In this document: positions 43,810-52,659 of the stretch, in pieces | Numbering within the stretch: the first letter of the stretch is position 1 | Layout: every line of letters starts with the position of its first letter | NCBI GenBank assembly: GCA_036381495.1 | Contig: DASVCS010000159.1 | Coordinates: 74,462 to 138,461, forward strand | Length of the DNA stretch: 64,000 bases | Reading direction: 5' to 3' | From: DASVCS01 sp036381495 | GTDB taxonomy: Bacteria > Gemmatimonadota > Gemmatimonadetes > Longimicrobiales > RSA9 | Notes under the pieces: generated by a model | The model's database searches: none | Told to the model about the DNA's origin: nothing | The model's input: only the letters and a program-made list of their open reading frames with translations | Translations under genes and position numbers: made by a program

Positions 43810-44576
43810 GGTCGTCGCTCCCTCGGCGGGCTCGATGCCGCCGCGGTCGGCTTGCGCGCGACCACCACGTACATCCACGTGAAGGCCTCGTCGCGAAGCC
43901 GGCCGCGGTCCAGGCGGGGCGCCAGCCAGTTCGCGACGGCGACGAACGCATCCACGAAAGGCGCGGCGGGGCCGCGCCGAAAGCGCTGGACGTAGTAATT
44001 CAGCTCCGTCGCGAACGTGACCCAGAAGCCGCCGAGCGACGTCACTTCGAGGAGTTCGAAGCCGGCCGTCTCGAACAGATGACGCAAGCCGTGCTTCGTG
44101 TAGCGAAAGAAGTCCCGAGGCTCCTCGTGCAGGTGCCAGAAGAGCGGCGCAGTGTAGAGGGCGACGCCACCCGGCTTCAGTACCCGCCGCGCTTCGCGGA
44201 GCGCGGCCGCCGGCTCCTCCAGATGCTCGAGGACCGCCGTGCTCAGCACGCAGTCGAACGACTCCGCAGCCGCCGGGATCCGGTACGCGGTCCCGAACAG
44301 ATCGATCTTCGATCGATCGTGCGGGCACTCCTCGTGGTCGAGGCCGACGTATTCGTCGACGAACTCCCCGACGAGCAACATCTTCCGCTTCTCCCCGCAC
44401 CCGATGTCCAGCAGTCGGCCGGAGAGATGGCGAGCTGCGCGATCCCGGATGTGTTCACCCGCGATGCGGATCACGTTGTACGCCGGGGCGGTGATGGGGA
44501 AAGCGGAGTAGTATTCCGCAACGCCGGCCCCCGTGCGCGCCGTCGCGCACGCCGATACCGTCGCGCGTGGGGTCAC
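43806..44576 (-). CDS. SAM-dependent methyltransferase (class I)
   Basis: 256 residues. GTG start overlapping the sulfotransferase stop (GTGA). SAM-binding motif I RLLDIGCGEKRKML, acidic loop YVGLDHEE, motif FDCVLSTAVLEHLEEP and RRVLKPGGVALYTAPLF. The C-terminus contains an amphipathic stretch (FVDAFVAVANWLAPRL). Probably methylates a sugar or terminates chain growth; substrate unknown. Confidence 0.85.
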   Translation of the reverse strand: MTPRATVSACATARTGAGVAEYYSAFPITAPAYNVIRIAGEHIRDRAARHLSGRLLDIGCGEKRKMLLVGEFVDEYVGLDHEECPHDRSKIDLFGTAYRIPAAAESFDCVLSTAVLEHLEEPAAALREARRVLKPGGVALYTAPLFWHLHEEPRDFFRYTKHGLRHLFETAGFELLEVTSLGGFWVTFATELNYYVQRFRRGPAAPFVDAFVAVANWLAPRLDRGRLRDEAFTWMYVVVARKPTAAASSPPRERRP

Positions 44577-45505
44577 GCGTGCACTCTCCCGCCGGCCGAG
44601 CCGCTCTCGAGACGCTCGATGATGCGGTGGATTCGGGCCTCCAGTTCGGCCTCACGGGGCCGTGAACGCGGCCGCAGCCAGGCAGACCCGGCCCCGGGCC
44701 GGCGACGCAACGTCACATCCATCCTTGCATAGCTCCGCTCGATTTGGCGCTCCAGGGCGCCGGGATCCGCGCAGAACGCCTCATAGGCGATGGAATGCCG
44801 TCGCTCCGGTGGGATCCGGTCGAGCGAGTCCCGGATGTAGCGGTCGATCCCCCACACCTGATGGACCGCCTGCTCGAGCTGGTCCGAGAACCGCCGGCCC
44901 AGGAATTGGGGCGGCGATGCCGACCACCATTCGCCCAGCGGGACCCCGTGCCGGATCCGCGCTTCCAGCAACGAGACCGAGGCATCGACCGGGTCGCGCC
45001 GAACGTGAAGGAAGATCGCGTTCGGGAACAACGCGCTCAGGTGTGCGATGCGTAGCGAATTGCTGTTGTTCTTGTTGGCGAACGGCGCACCGAAGACCAG
45101 CTCGAGCAGGCGTACGATGTTCCGGAGTTCGTACAACCCGGACTGTCGGATCGGACGCGTGTGGTCGTAGCGCGGGAACCAGCGATGGAAGATGTCCCAA
45201 CCATCCGTCGGCGCCATGGGGCCGTCGACGTTCCCGTAAGAGCTCGTGTAGGTCGGCTCGTACGCGTGCGCGAGCCTGCCCCACAGCGAGTACAGAACGC
45301 ACGCCTTCGGGTGGGCCTTCGCCAGGTTCGGGAAGTAGGCGAACTCGAACGAATTCATCACGTGCAGGTAGACGACCGTCGTCCCGGAGCGCGGGGCGCC
45401 GAGAATGAAGAGCGGCGGGAATCGGTTCTCGAGGCGCAGGCCGGCGACCGCCGGCATCTCGACGGCCGCGACGAGCGCGTAGACGAGTCGTTCCAGCTTC
45501 TTCAT
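44573..45505 (-). CDS. sulfotransferase family protein
   Basis: 310 residues. The 5'-phosphosulfate-binding loop FILGAPRSGTTVVYLHV and the 3'-phosphate-binding FLHVRRDPVDASVSLLEAR are both present and well spaced, with LEQAVHQVWGIDRYIRDSL later, as in bacterial Sulfotransfer_3 proteins. The enzyme would transfer sulfate from PAPS to a glycan or lipid. The ATG at 45505 has GGAAGGGA about ten bases upstream. Its presence implies a sulfated surface molecule, an uncommon modification outside marine or symbiotic bacteria. Confidence 0.85.
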   Translation of the reverse strand: MKKLERLVYALVAAVEMPAVAGLRLENRFPPLFILGAPRSGTTVVYLHVMNSFEFAYFPNLAKAHPKACVLYSLWGRLAHAYEPTYTSSYGNVDGPMAPTDGWDIFHRWFPRYDHTRPIRQSGLYELRNIVRLLELVFGAPFANKNNSNSLRIAHLSALFPNAIFLHVRRDPVDASVSLLEARIRHGVPLGEWWSASPPQFLGRRFSDQLEQAVHQVWGIDRYIRDSLDRIPPERRHSIAYEAFCADPGALERQIERSYARMDVTLRRRPGAGSAWLRPRSRPREAELEARIHRIIERLESGSAGGRVHA

Positions 45506-45558
45506 ACCGGACGGATCCCTTCCCGCGGACTTCTCCGGAGAGACGCGATACGTGTATC

Positions 45559-46593
45559 TCACGGCTCGGGTCGGTATCGCGGCTCCGGTGGTCTCGTGCT
45601 CGCGCCGACGTTCTCCGCGGCACGCGCTGTCGGCCGCCGCGAAGCGCCCCGAGCGCGTATCCCCAGCCGATGCCAGCGCTCGACCGGCGTGTGCATGGCG
45701 CCGAATCTCCGTTTGAATTCCGCCACACCCGCATGGCCGCCGCTGGGATTGAAATCGAACCAGCGCAGTCCGCGCCTGCACGCGTCCTCGATCACATCGG
45801 CCAGGAGCACATGGCTCGCGCGGGTGTGTCGCATGTCCGTCCTCGCCGCACCGTGCCAGTAAACGGCGTGCTGGTTCCAGTAGAACATCCAGGCGCCGGC
45901 AGCGATTCGTCCCTCGAACTCCGCGAGCCAGAGGGCGATGTGGTCGCGGTGCCCACCGGCGAGGCGCGCACCGTTCGCAAAGAGGCGCCATGGGTATCTG
46001 CTCGTCGCGGCCGCACCCCAGCGCGTGAGCGAATCCTTGTAGACGAGATAGTAGCCGCGATAATCGCTCACGCTTTCCGCGATCCGCGTCGTAACGCCCA
46101 GCCGGCGCCCCTTGGCGATGTTCGCCCGGTGTCCTCTCGAGAAGCGCGTGGACAGGGTCGTGAACGGCGCATCGAGTTCCAGCCGGTGGGTCCCATCGAG
46201 CCTACGGCCGAGCCCCTCGATATCGCCGAATGGGCCGTGCAGCGGATTCCCGGTCAGATGAAGCCCGCCGGGCGCCCGCGCCACGACGGCGCGGAAGAGG
46301 CGGCGCCTGTCATCGGTGTCGAGCGGCCCATCGGCGATCGGTCCGCCGTAGCAACCGCCGAAAGTGGAGCTGACTTCCGCTGCGCGCCACGGGAGGCGGC
46401 TACGGTGGGCGATCAGCGGGAAGACCACTCGCACGCCGTCGTCCAGTTCGGCACCGATACTCGCATCCCGGCACCCCCGGAACGTCTCGACCGCGAGCCT
46501 CCGCCAGAGCGGCGTGTGAAAGAAGGTCGCGTAGTCGCAGGCGCGCGCGACCTCCCACCAGGACGCTTCATCCATCCGCTCGAGGATCTTCAT
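45559..46593 (-). CDS. FemAB/GNAT-like acyltransferase
   Basis: 344 residues. Pattern of the FemAB-type double-GNAT group: FFHTPLWRRLAVETF near the N-terminus, TLSTRFSRGHRANIAKGRR in the middle, YYLVYKDSLTRWG, then GRIAAGAWMFYWNQHAVYWHGAA and HVLLADVIEDACRRGLRWFDFNPSGG. Such proteins in glycan loci add an amino acid or acyl group to an amino sugar. That would fit the DegT aminotransferase six bases upstream, which makes an amino sugar. The donor is not predictable. Confidence 0.78.
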   Translation of the reverse strand: MKILERMDEASWWEVARACDYATFFHTPLWRRLAVETFRGCRDASIGAELDDGVRVVFPLIAHRSRLPWRAAEVSSTFGGCYGGPIADGPLDTDDRRRLFRAVVARAPGGLHLTGNPLHGPFGDIEGLGRRLDGTHRLELDAPFTTLSTRFSRGHRANIAKGRRLGVTTRIAESVSDYRGYYLVYKDSLTRWGAAATSRYPWRLFANGARLAGGHRDHIALWLAEFEGRIAAGAWMFYWNQHAVYWHGAARTDMRHTRASHVLLADVIEDACRRGLRWFDFNPSGGHAGVAEFKRRFGAMHTPVERWHRLGIRARGASRRPTARAAENVGASTRPPEPRYRPEP

Positions 46594-46599
46594 GAGCGA

Positions 46600-47751
46600 T
46601 CAACGCGTGCACGCGGCCGTGACCGCGGCGATGACGTCCTCGACATCATTGTCGGTGAGCCCGGGCGACAGCGGAATCGATACCGTCCGCTCACTGATCC
46701 ACGTCGCATTCGGGAAGTCCTCCGGTCGAAGGCCGAAACGCTCCCTGTAAAACGCGTGGAGGTGTGCACCGACGTAGTGCACGCCGGTCCCGATCCGGGA
46801 TTCGTACAGCCGTCGCATGAACTCGTCGCGATCGATGCCGCAGCGTTCGCGATCGATCGTGAGCGTGTAGAGATGCCGCGCATGGACGACATCGGGTTCA
46901 TCGGGCGCAGGGAGTCCGACGGGGAGCTCGCCGAATGCCTCGTTGTACCACTGCCAGATCCGGTTGCGGCGATCGAGCCACGCATCGAGCCGCGGCAACT
47001 GATGGATGCCGATCGCCGCCTGTAGGTCGGTCATGTTGTACTTGAAGCCGGGGACACCGACCTGATAGTGGCGATACCCTGCGTCGCTGAAACGCCTCCA
47101 GGCATCCCTGCTCATGCCGTGGAGCGCATAGATCTTGATCCGATCGGCCAGGTCGGGATCGTTCGTCGTCACCATCCCGCCCTCGCCCGTCGTCATGTTC
47201 TTGGTCGCATAGAAGCTGAAGCACGTCAGCCGCCCGATGGTCCCGATCTTCCGGCCCCGGTGAACGCTTTCGATGGCGTGTGCGGCATCTTCGATGACGA
47301 TGAGGCCGTGCCGCTCCGCGATTTCCGTGATGGCGTCCATATCGCACGGGCGGCCATGGAGATGGACGGGGACGATCGCACGGGTGCGAGGGGTGACCGC
47401 GTCCTCGATGCGTTGGGGATCGATGAGGCCGGTGTCGCGGTCACAGTCGACGAACACCGGTCGCGCGCCGGTGTGGACGATGGCGTTCGCCGTGGCGACG
47501 AAGGTCATCGGCGTCGTGATCACCTCGTCGTCGGCGGCCAGACCGGCGGCGATCATGGAGAGGTGCAGGCCGGCGGTGCAGGAGCTGACGGCAATGGCGT
47601 GTTCCGTGCCGATGTAGCGGCGGAACGCTTCCTCGAACTGCGCTACGCGGGGCCCCGTCCCGATCCAACCGGAGCGTAGCGTGTCGACCACCTCCGCGAT
47701 CTCGGCCTCCCCGATCTGAGGGCTGCCGAAGACCAGGAAATTCTCACGCAT
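46600..47751 (-). CDS. DegT/DnrJ/EryC1/StrS-type sugar aminotransferase
   Basis: 383 residues, fold-type I PLP enzyme. PLP-lysine in CFSFYATKNMTTGEGGMV; other motifs are SSCTAGLHLSM, VITTPMTFVATANAIVH, VDCDRDTGLIDP, VPVHLHGRPCDMD and EDAAHAIES. Members aminate keto-sugar nucleotides, commonly dTDP- or UDP-4-keto sugars. The dTDP-4-keto-6-deoxyglucose made by RfbB is one possible substrate. Overlaps the following methyltransferase-side gene by eight bases. Confidence 0.92.
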   Translation of the reverse strand: MRENFLVFGSPQIGEAEIAEVVDTLRSGWIGTGPRVAQFEEAFRRYIGTEHAIAVSSCTAGLHLSMIAAGLAADDEVITTPMTFVATANAIVHTGARPVFVDCDRDTGLIDPQRIEDAVTPRTRAIVPVHLHGRPCDMDAITEIAERHGLIVIEDAAHAIESVHRGRKIGTIGRLTCFSFYATKNMTTGEGGMVTTNDPDLADRIKIYALHGMSRDAWRRFSDAGYRHYQVGVPGFKYNMTDLQAAIGIHQLPRLDAWLDRRNRIWQWYNEAFGELPVGLPAPDEPDVVHARHLYTLTIDRERCGIDRDEFMRRLYESRIGTGVHYVGAHLHAFYRERFGLRPEDFPNATWISERTVSIPLSPGLTDNDVEDVIAAVTAACTR

Positions 47752-48499
47752 GGCGTGATGTACTCCGGGTACAGTAGAAGAGGGGCTCGGTGCGGTCGAG
47801 ACCGTACCGGACGATTTCCTCGTCCGTCATGTCCGAACAGAGGTGGACCACGCGCACGGCGAATCCCGCGCGCTCGAGGCGTTGCGTGATGTCCATGCCG
47901 TAGACGCGGACGTGGTCGTGCTGGCCGAACGCTTCGAGGCGTTCCCGCTCGGTCGTGCGACTCCAGTCTTCGTACGTCCGCTCGCCCCGGACCGGTACCT
48001 GGAACAGCGCCCAGCCGTCCGGCCGCAGCACGCGGCAGAGCTCCGCCATGGCTCGCGCGTCGTCCGGGACGTGCTCGAGCACGTGGCTACAGTAGATGAC
48101 GTCGAAGGAGCCATCGTCGTAGCCGATGTCCGTTATGTCCATAACTTCCGCTGCGAGGCCGGGGACGAGGTCGCCGCTGAGGTAATCGATCCCGGGCATC
48201 GCCTCGAGGCGGCGCGCCGTGCAGGGTTCCGGCGCCAGGTGCAACATCCGGATGCGCCGCTGAAAGAGATCGGTGTGCCGGGTGAAGAACAGCCAGGACA
48301 GCCGGTGTCGCTCCAGCGATCCGCACGCCGGGCAACGCGCTTCCGGCCGCGCCGAGAGCCCGGCCGGAAGAAATCGGCGGAACGTGCCGCCGCACACCGG
48401 GCAATGGCGCGCCGAACCCGCGTATACCATCCGACCGTACGCGCCCAGGACACGTTCCGCGACTCGCCTGACCACTCGACTTCGGAGCACGTTCACCAT
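47744..48499 (-). CDS. SAM-dependent methyltransferase with N-terminal Cys4 motif
   Basis: 251 residues from the ATG at 48499, which has GGGGAGG five bases upstream. An N-terminal zinc-ribbon-like CPVCGG...CPACGS segment (about 33-65) precedes the methyltransferase fold: RMLHLAPEP, MDITDIGYDDGSFDVIYCSHVLEHVPDD and CRVLRPDGWALFQVP. Seven-base overlap with the upstream glycosyltransferase. Likely a sugar methyltransferase; the Cys4 part may be structural. Confidence 0.85.
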   Translation of the reverse strand: MVNVLRSRVVRRVAERVLGAYGRMVYAGSARHCPVCGGTFRRFLPAGLSARPEARCPACGSLERHRLSWLFFTRHTDLFQRRIRMLHLAPEPCTARRLEAMPGIDYLSGDLVPGLAAEVMDITDIGYDDGSFDVIYCSHVLEHVPDDARAMAELCRVLRPDGWALFQVPVRGERTYEDWSRTTERERLEAFGQHDHVRVYGMDITQRLERAGFAVRVVHLCSDMTDEEIVRYGLDRTEPLFYCTRSTSRHA

Positions 48500-49569
48500 C
48501 CGCGCCTCCCCGAAGGAACGGCCGCCCCCACCCGCCGCCCCACCTGGAACCCCGCCCACCGCACCAGCTCGTACGCCAGCAGCTCCGGCAGGCGGTGCAG
48601 ATGCCCCTGCCGCACGAAGTAGCGCAGCTCCGCCCCGAGGAAGCGCGCGGACTCCGCGAGCGACGCGCCACCGTCCAGCCCGATCGAGCGCAGCGCGCGC
48701 CCCACGAGGTACGTGCGCCGGAACAGGCCGCGGACGGTGTAGCGGTGCGCGTGCAGCGCCTCCGCGGCGGGCTCGTAGCGGATGCCGTAGCCGGCGGCCA
48801 GCACCTGGTGCGCCCAGATCTGGTCCTCGCTCACGGGCGCATCGTCGACGAACGGCAGCCCGATCGCGATCTCTCGCCGCACCGCACTGAACGCATTCGA
48901 GAAGAGGACTCGCCCGGGCCGCGGGTGGTGCCCCCCGGGCCGCGGCCAGAATCGGAGCGGCTCGGGAGGATAATTCAACGAGACGAAGAACATCTCCATG
49001 GTCGAGGCATCCCGCGGCACCTGACGGCCGTAGACGCCCGCGACGCCGGGCTCGGCGAGTGCGGCGGCGAAGCGTTCGGGCCAGTCCGGCGTGCAGGGCA
49101 GGACGTCCTGGGTCAGGAAACAGACGACGTCGCCGGTGGTGAGGCGCACGCCGAGGTTCCGGGTGCGGCCGTGGCCGAACTCGGCCGGCGGGATGCGGTG
49201 GACGCGGAGTCCGGCGCGCTCGGCTCGTTCGGGCGTGCCGTCGGTCGAGCCGGAGTCGATGACGAGGACGTCGAGGTCGTAGCGTTCGCGGACGAGTGCG
49301 AGGTGGCCGCAGAGGTGCGCGAACGCGGGTCCGGCGTCGCGGGTGGGGATGACGACGGCGACGCGGCCGAGCGCGGGGCGGTTTCCGCCGGCACCGGCGG
49401 GATCCGAGCGACGCTCCGGTTCGCGTTCACGGACGTGGACCGGGGCCGTCGTGGTCGGGCGTTCGGCTGTCGCGGGCGCGGCGGCACCGTCGGCCGGCGC
49501 CGCACGCCTGCCCGTCCCGGCCGTTTCGGCCGGTGGTCCCATCGTCGGAACGAGCGCGGCATCACGCAC
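48493..49569 (-). CDS. GT2 glycosyltransferase (rhamnosyltransferase-like)
   Basis: 358 residues from the GTG at 49569, which has GGGAGG eight bases upstream; a GTG at 49575 would overlap the neighbour's stop but leave only two bases to that site. A Pro/Ala-rich N-terminal 70 residues precede VAVVIPTRDAGPAF, VLVIDSGSTDGTPE, FGHGRTRNLGVRLTTGDVVCFLTQD and PVSEDQIWAHQVLAAGYGIRYEP. The FLTQDVLP motif is characteristic of rhamnosyltransferases acting early in O-antigen-like chains. Confidence 0.86.
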   Translation of the reverse strand: MRDAALVPTMGPPAETAGTGRRAAPADGAAAPATAERPTTTAPVHVREREPERRSDPAGAGGNRPALGRVAVVIPTRDAGPAFAHLCGHLALVRERYDLDVLVIDSGSTDGTPERAERAGLRVHRIPPAEFGHGRTRNLGVRLTTGDVVCFLTQDVLPCTPDWPERFAAALAEPGVAGVYGRQVPRDASTMEMFFVSLNYPPEPLRFWPRPGGHHPRPGRVLFSNAFSAVRREIAIGLPFVDDAPVSEDQIWAHQVLAAGYGIRYEPAAEALHAHRYTVRGLFRRTYLVGRALRSIGLDGGASLAESARFLGAELRYFVRQGHLHRLPELLAYELVRWAGFQVGRRVGAAVPSGRRGW

Positions 49570-49571
49570 GA

Positions 49572-50807
49572 TCACACCCTCCCGAACCCGGATCCGCGGA
49601 GTACGCTGAGGAAGAAGGACGCGAACACGACCTCGGCGCCCAGGACCATGAGGGTGAGTGCGAGCAGCGCCGGGCGGACGGCGAAGAGGATGCCGCGGCC
49701 CGCGGCGAGCCAGCTCGCCAGGATCCCCACGTTGATGATCAGCCCCGCGCCGAACAGGAGGCCGCCGAGCACGACGCCTCTCTCGAGCGTGTAATGCAGG
49801 TGGAACCGCCGGATCCACGGGTCGGCCGGCCCCGCATCGTGCACGAGTGCGTACGTCTTGGCGTAGACGCCGAGGAGCACGAGCTGGAGGCCGAGGATGG
49901 CGAGCGCGCTCCCGACGAACATGAAGTGGTAGTCGATGTTGAACAGCCCGAGGCGGATCGGGCCGGGCAACAGGGCGAGTTCGAGGGCGATGCCGAGCGC
50001 GAGGAGCGTGAGCCCGGGGAGGAGGAACAGCCGGGTCGAGCTGAGGAGCAGCAGGTGCCGTGCGACGCGCCAGCCATCGCCCATGCTCCGGCGCGGCCGC
50101 CCCGCGGGCCGGGGCGCGAAGCTGACCGGGACCTCGACGGCCCGCAACTCCGCGCGCGCCGCCTCGACCACCATCTCGCTCGCGAACTCCATCCCGGTCG
50201 CGCCCAGGCGGAGCCGATCGAGCGCCGACCGCGAGATCCCGCGCATCCCGCAACGCACGTCGGAGATGCGGAAACGGTAGAACCGCCGCGAGAGCCAGGT
50301 CTGGACCGGCTCGAGGAGATGCCGGTGGGTGGCGCGCATGGCGTCCGGCCGGATCTCGCCGTTGCGCCGCGTGCCGAGTACCAGATCGTAGCCGGCACGC
50401 AGCGGCTCGATGAAGCGGTGGAGCGCGGAGAGGTCGTAGGTGCCATCGCCGTCGACCAGGACCAGGTACCGGCCGCGGGCGGCTTCGAACCCGCGCAGAC
50501 ACGCGGCGCCGTACCCACGGATCGGCTGGCGGACGACCCGCGCGCCGGCCTGCGCGGCTTCCTCGGCCGAGCCGTCCCACGACTCGTTGTCGCAGACCAC
50601 GACCTCGCCGGCGTAGCCGTGCCGGTCGAGCGCGGCCCGGGCCGCCCGGACGCACGCCCCGATCACGCCCGCCTCGTTGTGGCAGGGGAAGATGACGGAG
50701 ACCTCGGGCGGGTGCGCGTCGCGCGCCGATGCGTCGCCCGCGGGCATGGCGGCGGTCGTCTCATGATGCCGCACATCCATCACCCCCACCTGCACGCCCC
50801 TCGCCAT
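49572..50807 (-). CDS. GT2 glycosyltransferase with C-terminal membrane segments (DPM/GtrB-like)
   Basis: 411 residues. The GT-A domain shows VSVIFPCHNEAGVIGACVRA, VVCDNESWDGS, GYGAACLRGFEAARGRYLVLVDGDGTYD; three or four hydrophobic segments follow from about residue 265 (LFLLPGLTLLALGIALELAL, FMFVGSALAILGLQLVLLG, LFAVRPALLALTLMVLGAEV). Such proteins charge polyprenyl phosphate with a sugar, which would supply the GT-C enzymes encoded at 32108-35781. ATG shares one base with the rfbD stop (TGATG); GGAGGGGG lies upstream. Confidence 0.87.
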   Translation of the reverse strand: MARGVQVGVMDVRHHETTAAMPAGDASARDAHPPEVSVIFPCHNEAGVIGACVRAARAALDRHGYAGEVVVCDNESWDGSAEEAAQAGARVVRQPIRGYGAACLRGFEAARGRYLVLVDGDGTYDLSALHRFIEPLRAGYDLVLGTRRNGEIRPDAMRATHRHLLEPVQTWLSRRFYRFRISDVRCGMRGISRSALDRLRLGATGMEFASEMVVEAARAELRAVEVPVSFAPRPAGRPRRSMGDGWRVARHLLLLSSTRLFLLPGLTLLALGIALELALLPGPIRLGLFNIDYHFMFVGSALAILGLQLVLLGVYAKTYALVHDAGPADPWIRRFHLHYTLERGVVLGGLLFGAGLIINVGILASWLAAGRGILFAVRPALLALTLMVLGAEVVFASFFLSVLRGSGFGRV

Positions 50808-51670
50808 CACACCCCCTCCCCCACCGCCACCGCCAGTGCATCCCGCCACGCGGGGATCGGGCCCACCAACGTCTCGGTCGCGGTGCAATCGAGTACGGAG
50901 TAGCGCGGGCGTGGCGCGGGGCGGGGTGAACCGGCGGGCAGCCCCTCGACCCACGCTTCCGTCGAGACGGGCGTGACCTCGGCATCGAGACCGGCCAGCC
51001 GGATCGCCTCTCGGGCCAGGCCGTACCAGGTCGTCTCGCCGCGGTTCGTCGCGTGGTAGACGCCCGCCGGCGCGCCGCACTCCAGAAGTTGCGCGAGGAC
51101 CCCGGCGAGGGTGCCGGTCCACGTGGGCGCGCCGCGCTGGTCATCCACCACGCGCAGCGCGCGGCCGGCACGCGCGGCGGCCAGCATCGAGGCGACGAAG
51201 TTCCGGCCTCCCGCGCCGTAGAGCCAGCTCGTCCGGACGATGAGGAAGTCGCCCGCCTCGCGGGCGGCCTCCTCGCCCGCCAGCTTGCTGCGGCCGTAGG
51301 CGCCGAGCGGGTGCGGGGGGCTGTCCGTCGCGTACGGGGCGGCCGCGCGGCCGTCGAAGACGTAATCCGTGCTCGGGTAGAGAAAGCGGGCGCCGACGGC
51401 ACGGCACGCCCGCGCCACGTGCCCGGTGGCCACGGCGTTGACGCGGTGCGCGCACGCCTCCTCGGACTCCGCATCATCCACGCGCGTGTACGCCGCGCAC
51501 TGCACCACGGCCTCCGGCCGGACCGACCGGATGGCCGCATCGACCGCCGGCGCATCGGTCACGTCCAGTGCGCCTCGCTCCAGCGCCACGACATCGTGAT
51601 CCCGGTCGGCCAATGCGCGGCGGAGCGCACGCGCCAGCATCCCTCCGGCGCCGGTGATCAGGACCTTCAT
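50807..51670 (-). CDS. rfbD: dTDP-4-dehydrorhamnose reductase
   Basis: 287 residues. NADPH-binding VLITGAGGMLARALRRAL, VQCAAYTRVDDAE, YPSTDYVFDGRA, the catalytic GAYGRSKLAGE (YxxxK) and IVRTSWLYGAGGRNF. Last step of dTDP-L-rhamnose synthesis. Encoded inside the glycan operon, away from rfbA-rfbC-rfbB, with one-base overlaps at both ends. Confidence 0.95.
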   Translation of the reverse strand: MKVLITGAGGMLARALRRALADRDHDVVALERGALDVTDAPAVDAAIRSVRPEAVVQCAAYTRVDDAESEEACAHRVNAVATGHVARACRAVGARFLYPSTDYVFDGRAAAPYATDSPPHPLGAYGRSKLAGEEAAREAGDFLIVRTSWLYGAGGRNFVASMLAAARAGRALRVVDDQRGAPTWTGTLAGVLAQLLECGAPAGVYHATNRGETTWYGLAREAIRLAGLDAEVTPVSTEAWVEGLPAGSPRPAPRPRYSVLDCTATETLVGPIPAWRDALAVAVGEGV

Positions 51671-52659
51671 CAACCGTCTCCCGACTCGCCGGTCCCCCGG
51701 CGCGCAGACGGCCCATCGGAATCGCGAAGCTCCGACCCCCCCGCCCCTTCCGCACCGGCGGAGCGGGGACCGCTCGCGGCACTGGATGCCCCGGGCGTGG
51801 GCCCCGCGCCCCCACCACCGGCCGGCACCGCGCGCGCCCGGCGAAGAGCGCCATCGGGCGCCGCGCCCGCCGGCCTCTCCGTCTGCTCCGAGCCCTTCGG
51901 ATCCTGCGACGCCGGCCGGCCGGCGCCGGCCGGATCGTATGCCGCCGCCCGCGGTGGGAGCAGATTCGCCCGCAGAATGTGCCAGAACGCGGCAATGCCA
52001 TCCTTCCAACCGATCTTCTTCCCTTCGGCGTACGTCCGGCCGTTGTAACTGATCGGGACCTCGTAGATGCGCGCCCGTGCCTGCGCCAGCCGCGCGGTCA
52101 GCTCCGGCTCGATGCCGAAACGGTTCGTGCGCAGCGGCAAGGCCTTCATGAGATCGGCCCGAACCATCTTGTAGCACGTCTCCATGTCCGTCAGGTTCAG
52201 GTCCGTCAACATGTTCGAGAGGAGCGTCAGCGCGCCGTTGCCCACGCGATGCCAGAAGTAGAGCACGCGGTGCGGGCCCGCCAGGAAGCGGCTGCCGAAG
52301 ACGGCATCCGCGCGGCCGTCGGCGATCGGCTCGAGCAGACGGGGCAGCTCGCGGGGGTCGTATTCGAGGTCGGCATCCTGGATCACGATGACGTCGCCCG
52401 TGGCATGGCGGATCCCGGTGCGGACGGCCGCGCCCTTGCCGCGGTTGCGCTCGTGCGCGACGAACACGTCGACGACGCCCTCGCCGTGGAGCCGTTCGAG
52501 CACGGCGCGCGTGCCGTCGGTCGAGGCGTCATCCACGCAGACGACCTCGAGGGAGAGGGACAGCGCACGCACGCGCGCGAGCAGCTTCTCGATGGTGGCC
52601 TCCTCGTTGTAGACGGGGATGACCACGCTCAGGCGGATGTCGTCGGGGTTGCCGGTCAT
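51670..52659 (-). CDS. GT2 glycosyltransferase (dolichol-phosphate mannosyltransferase-like)
   Basis: 329 residues. LSVVIPVYNEEATIEKLLARV, CVDDASTDGTRAVLERL, GKGAAVRTGIRHATGDVIVIQDADLEYDP (DXD) and METCYKMVRADLMKALPL, KKIGWKDGIAAFWHILR. The final 95 residues are a low-complexity Ala/Gly/Pro/Ser tail that is unusual for the family. No membrane segments. ATGA overlap with the sigma-54 regulator upstream, so regulator and first glycosyltransferase are co-translated. Confidence 0.9.
   Translation of the reverse strand: MTGNPDDIRLSVVIPVYNEEATIEKLLARVRALSLSLEVVCVDDASTDGTRAVLERLHGEGVVDVFVAHERNRGKGAAVRTGIRHATGDVIVIQDADLEYDPRELPRLLEPIADGRADAVFGSRFLAGPHRVLYFWHRVGNGALTLLSNMLTDLNLTDMETCYKMVRADLMKALPLRTNRFGIEPELTARLAQARARIYEVPISYNGRTYAEGKKIGWKDGIAAFWHILRANLLPPRAAAYDPAGAGRPASQDPKGSEQTERPAGAAPDGALRRARAVPAGGGGAGPTPGASSAASGPRSAGAEGAGGSELRDSDGPSARRGTGESGDG

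Noticed and set aside
48493..50655. 720-residue reading of the rhamnosyltransferase-like protein
   Set aside because: The N-terminal half is a shadow of the neighbouring glycosyltransferase; GTG at 49569 has a good ribosome site.
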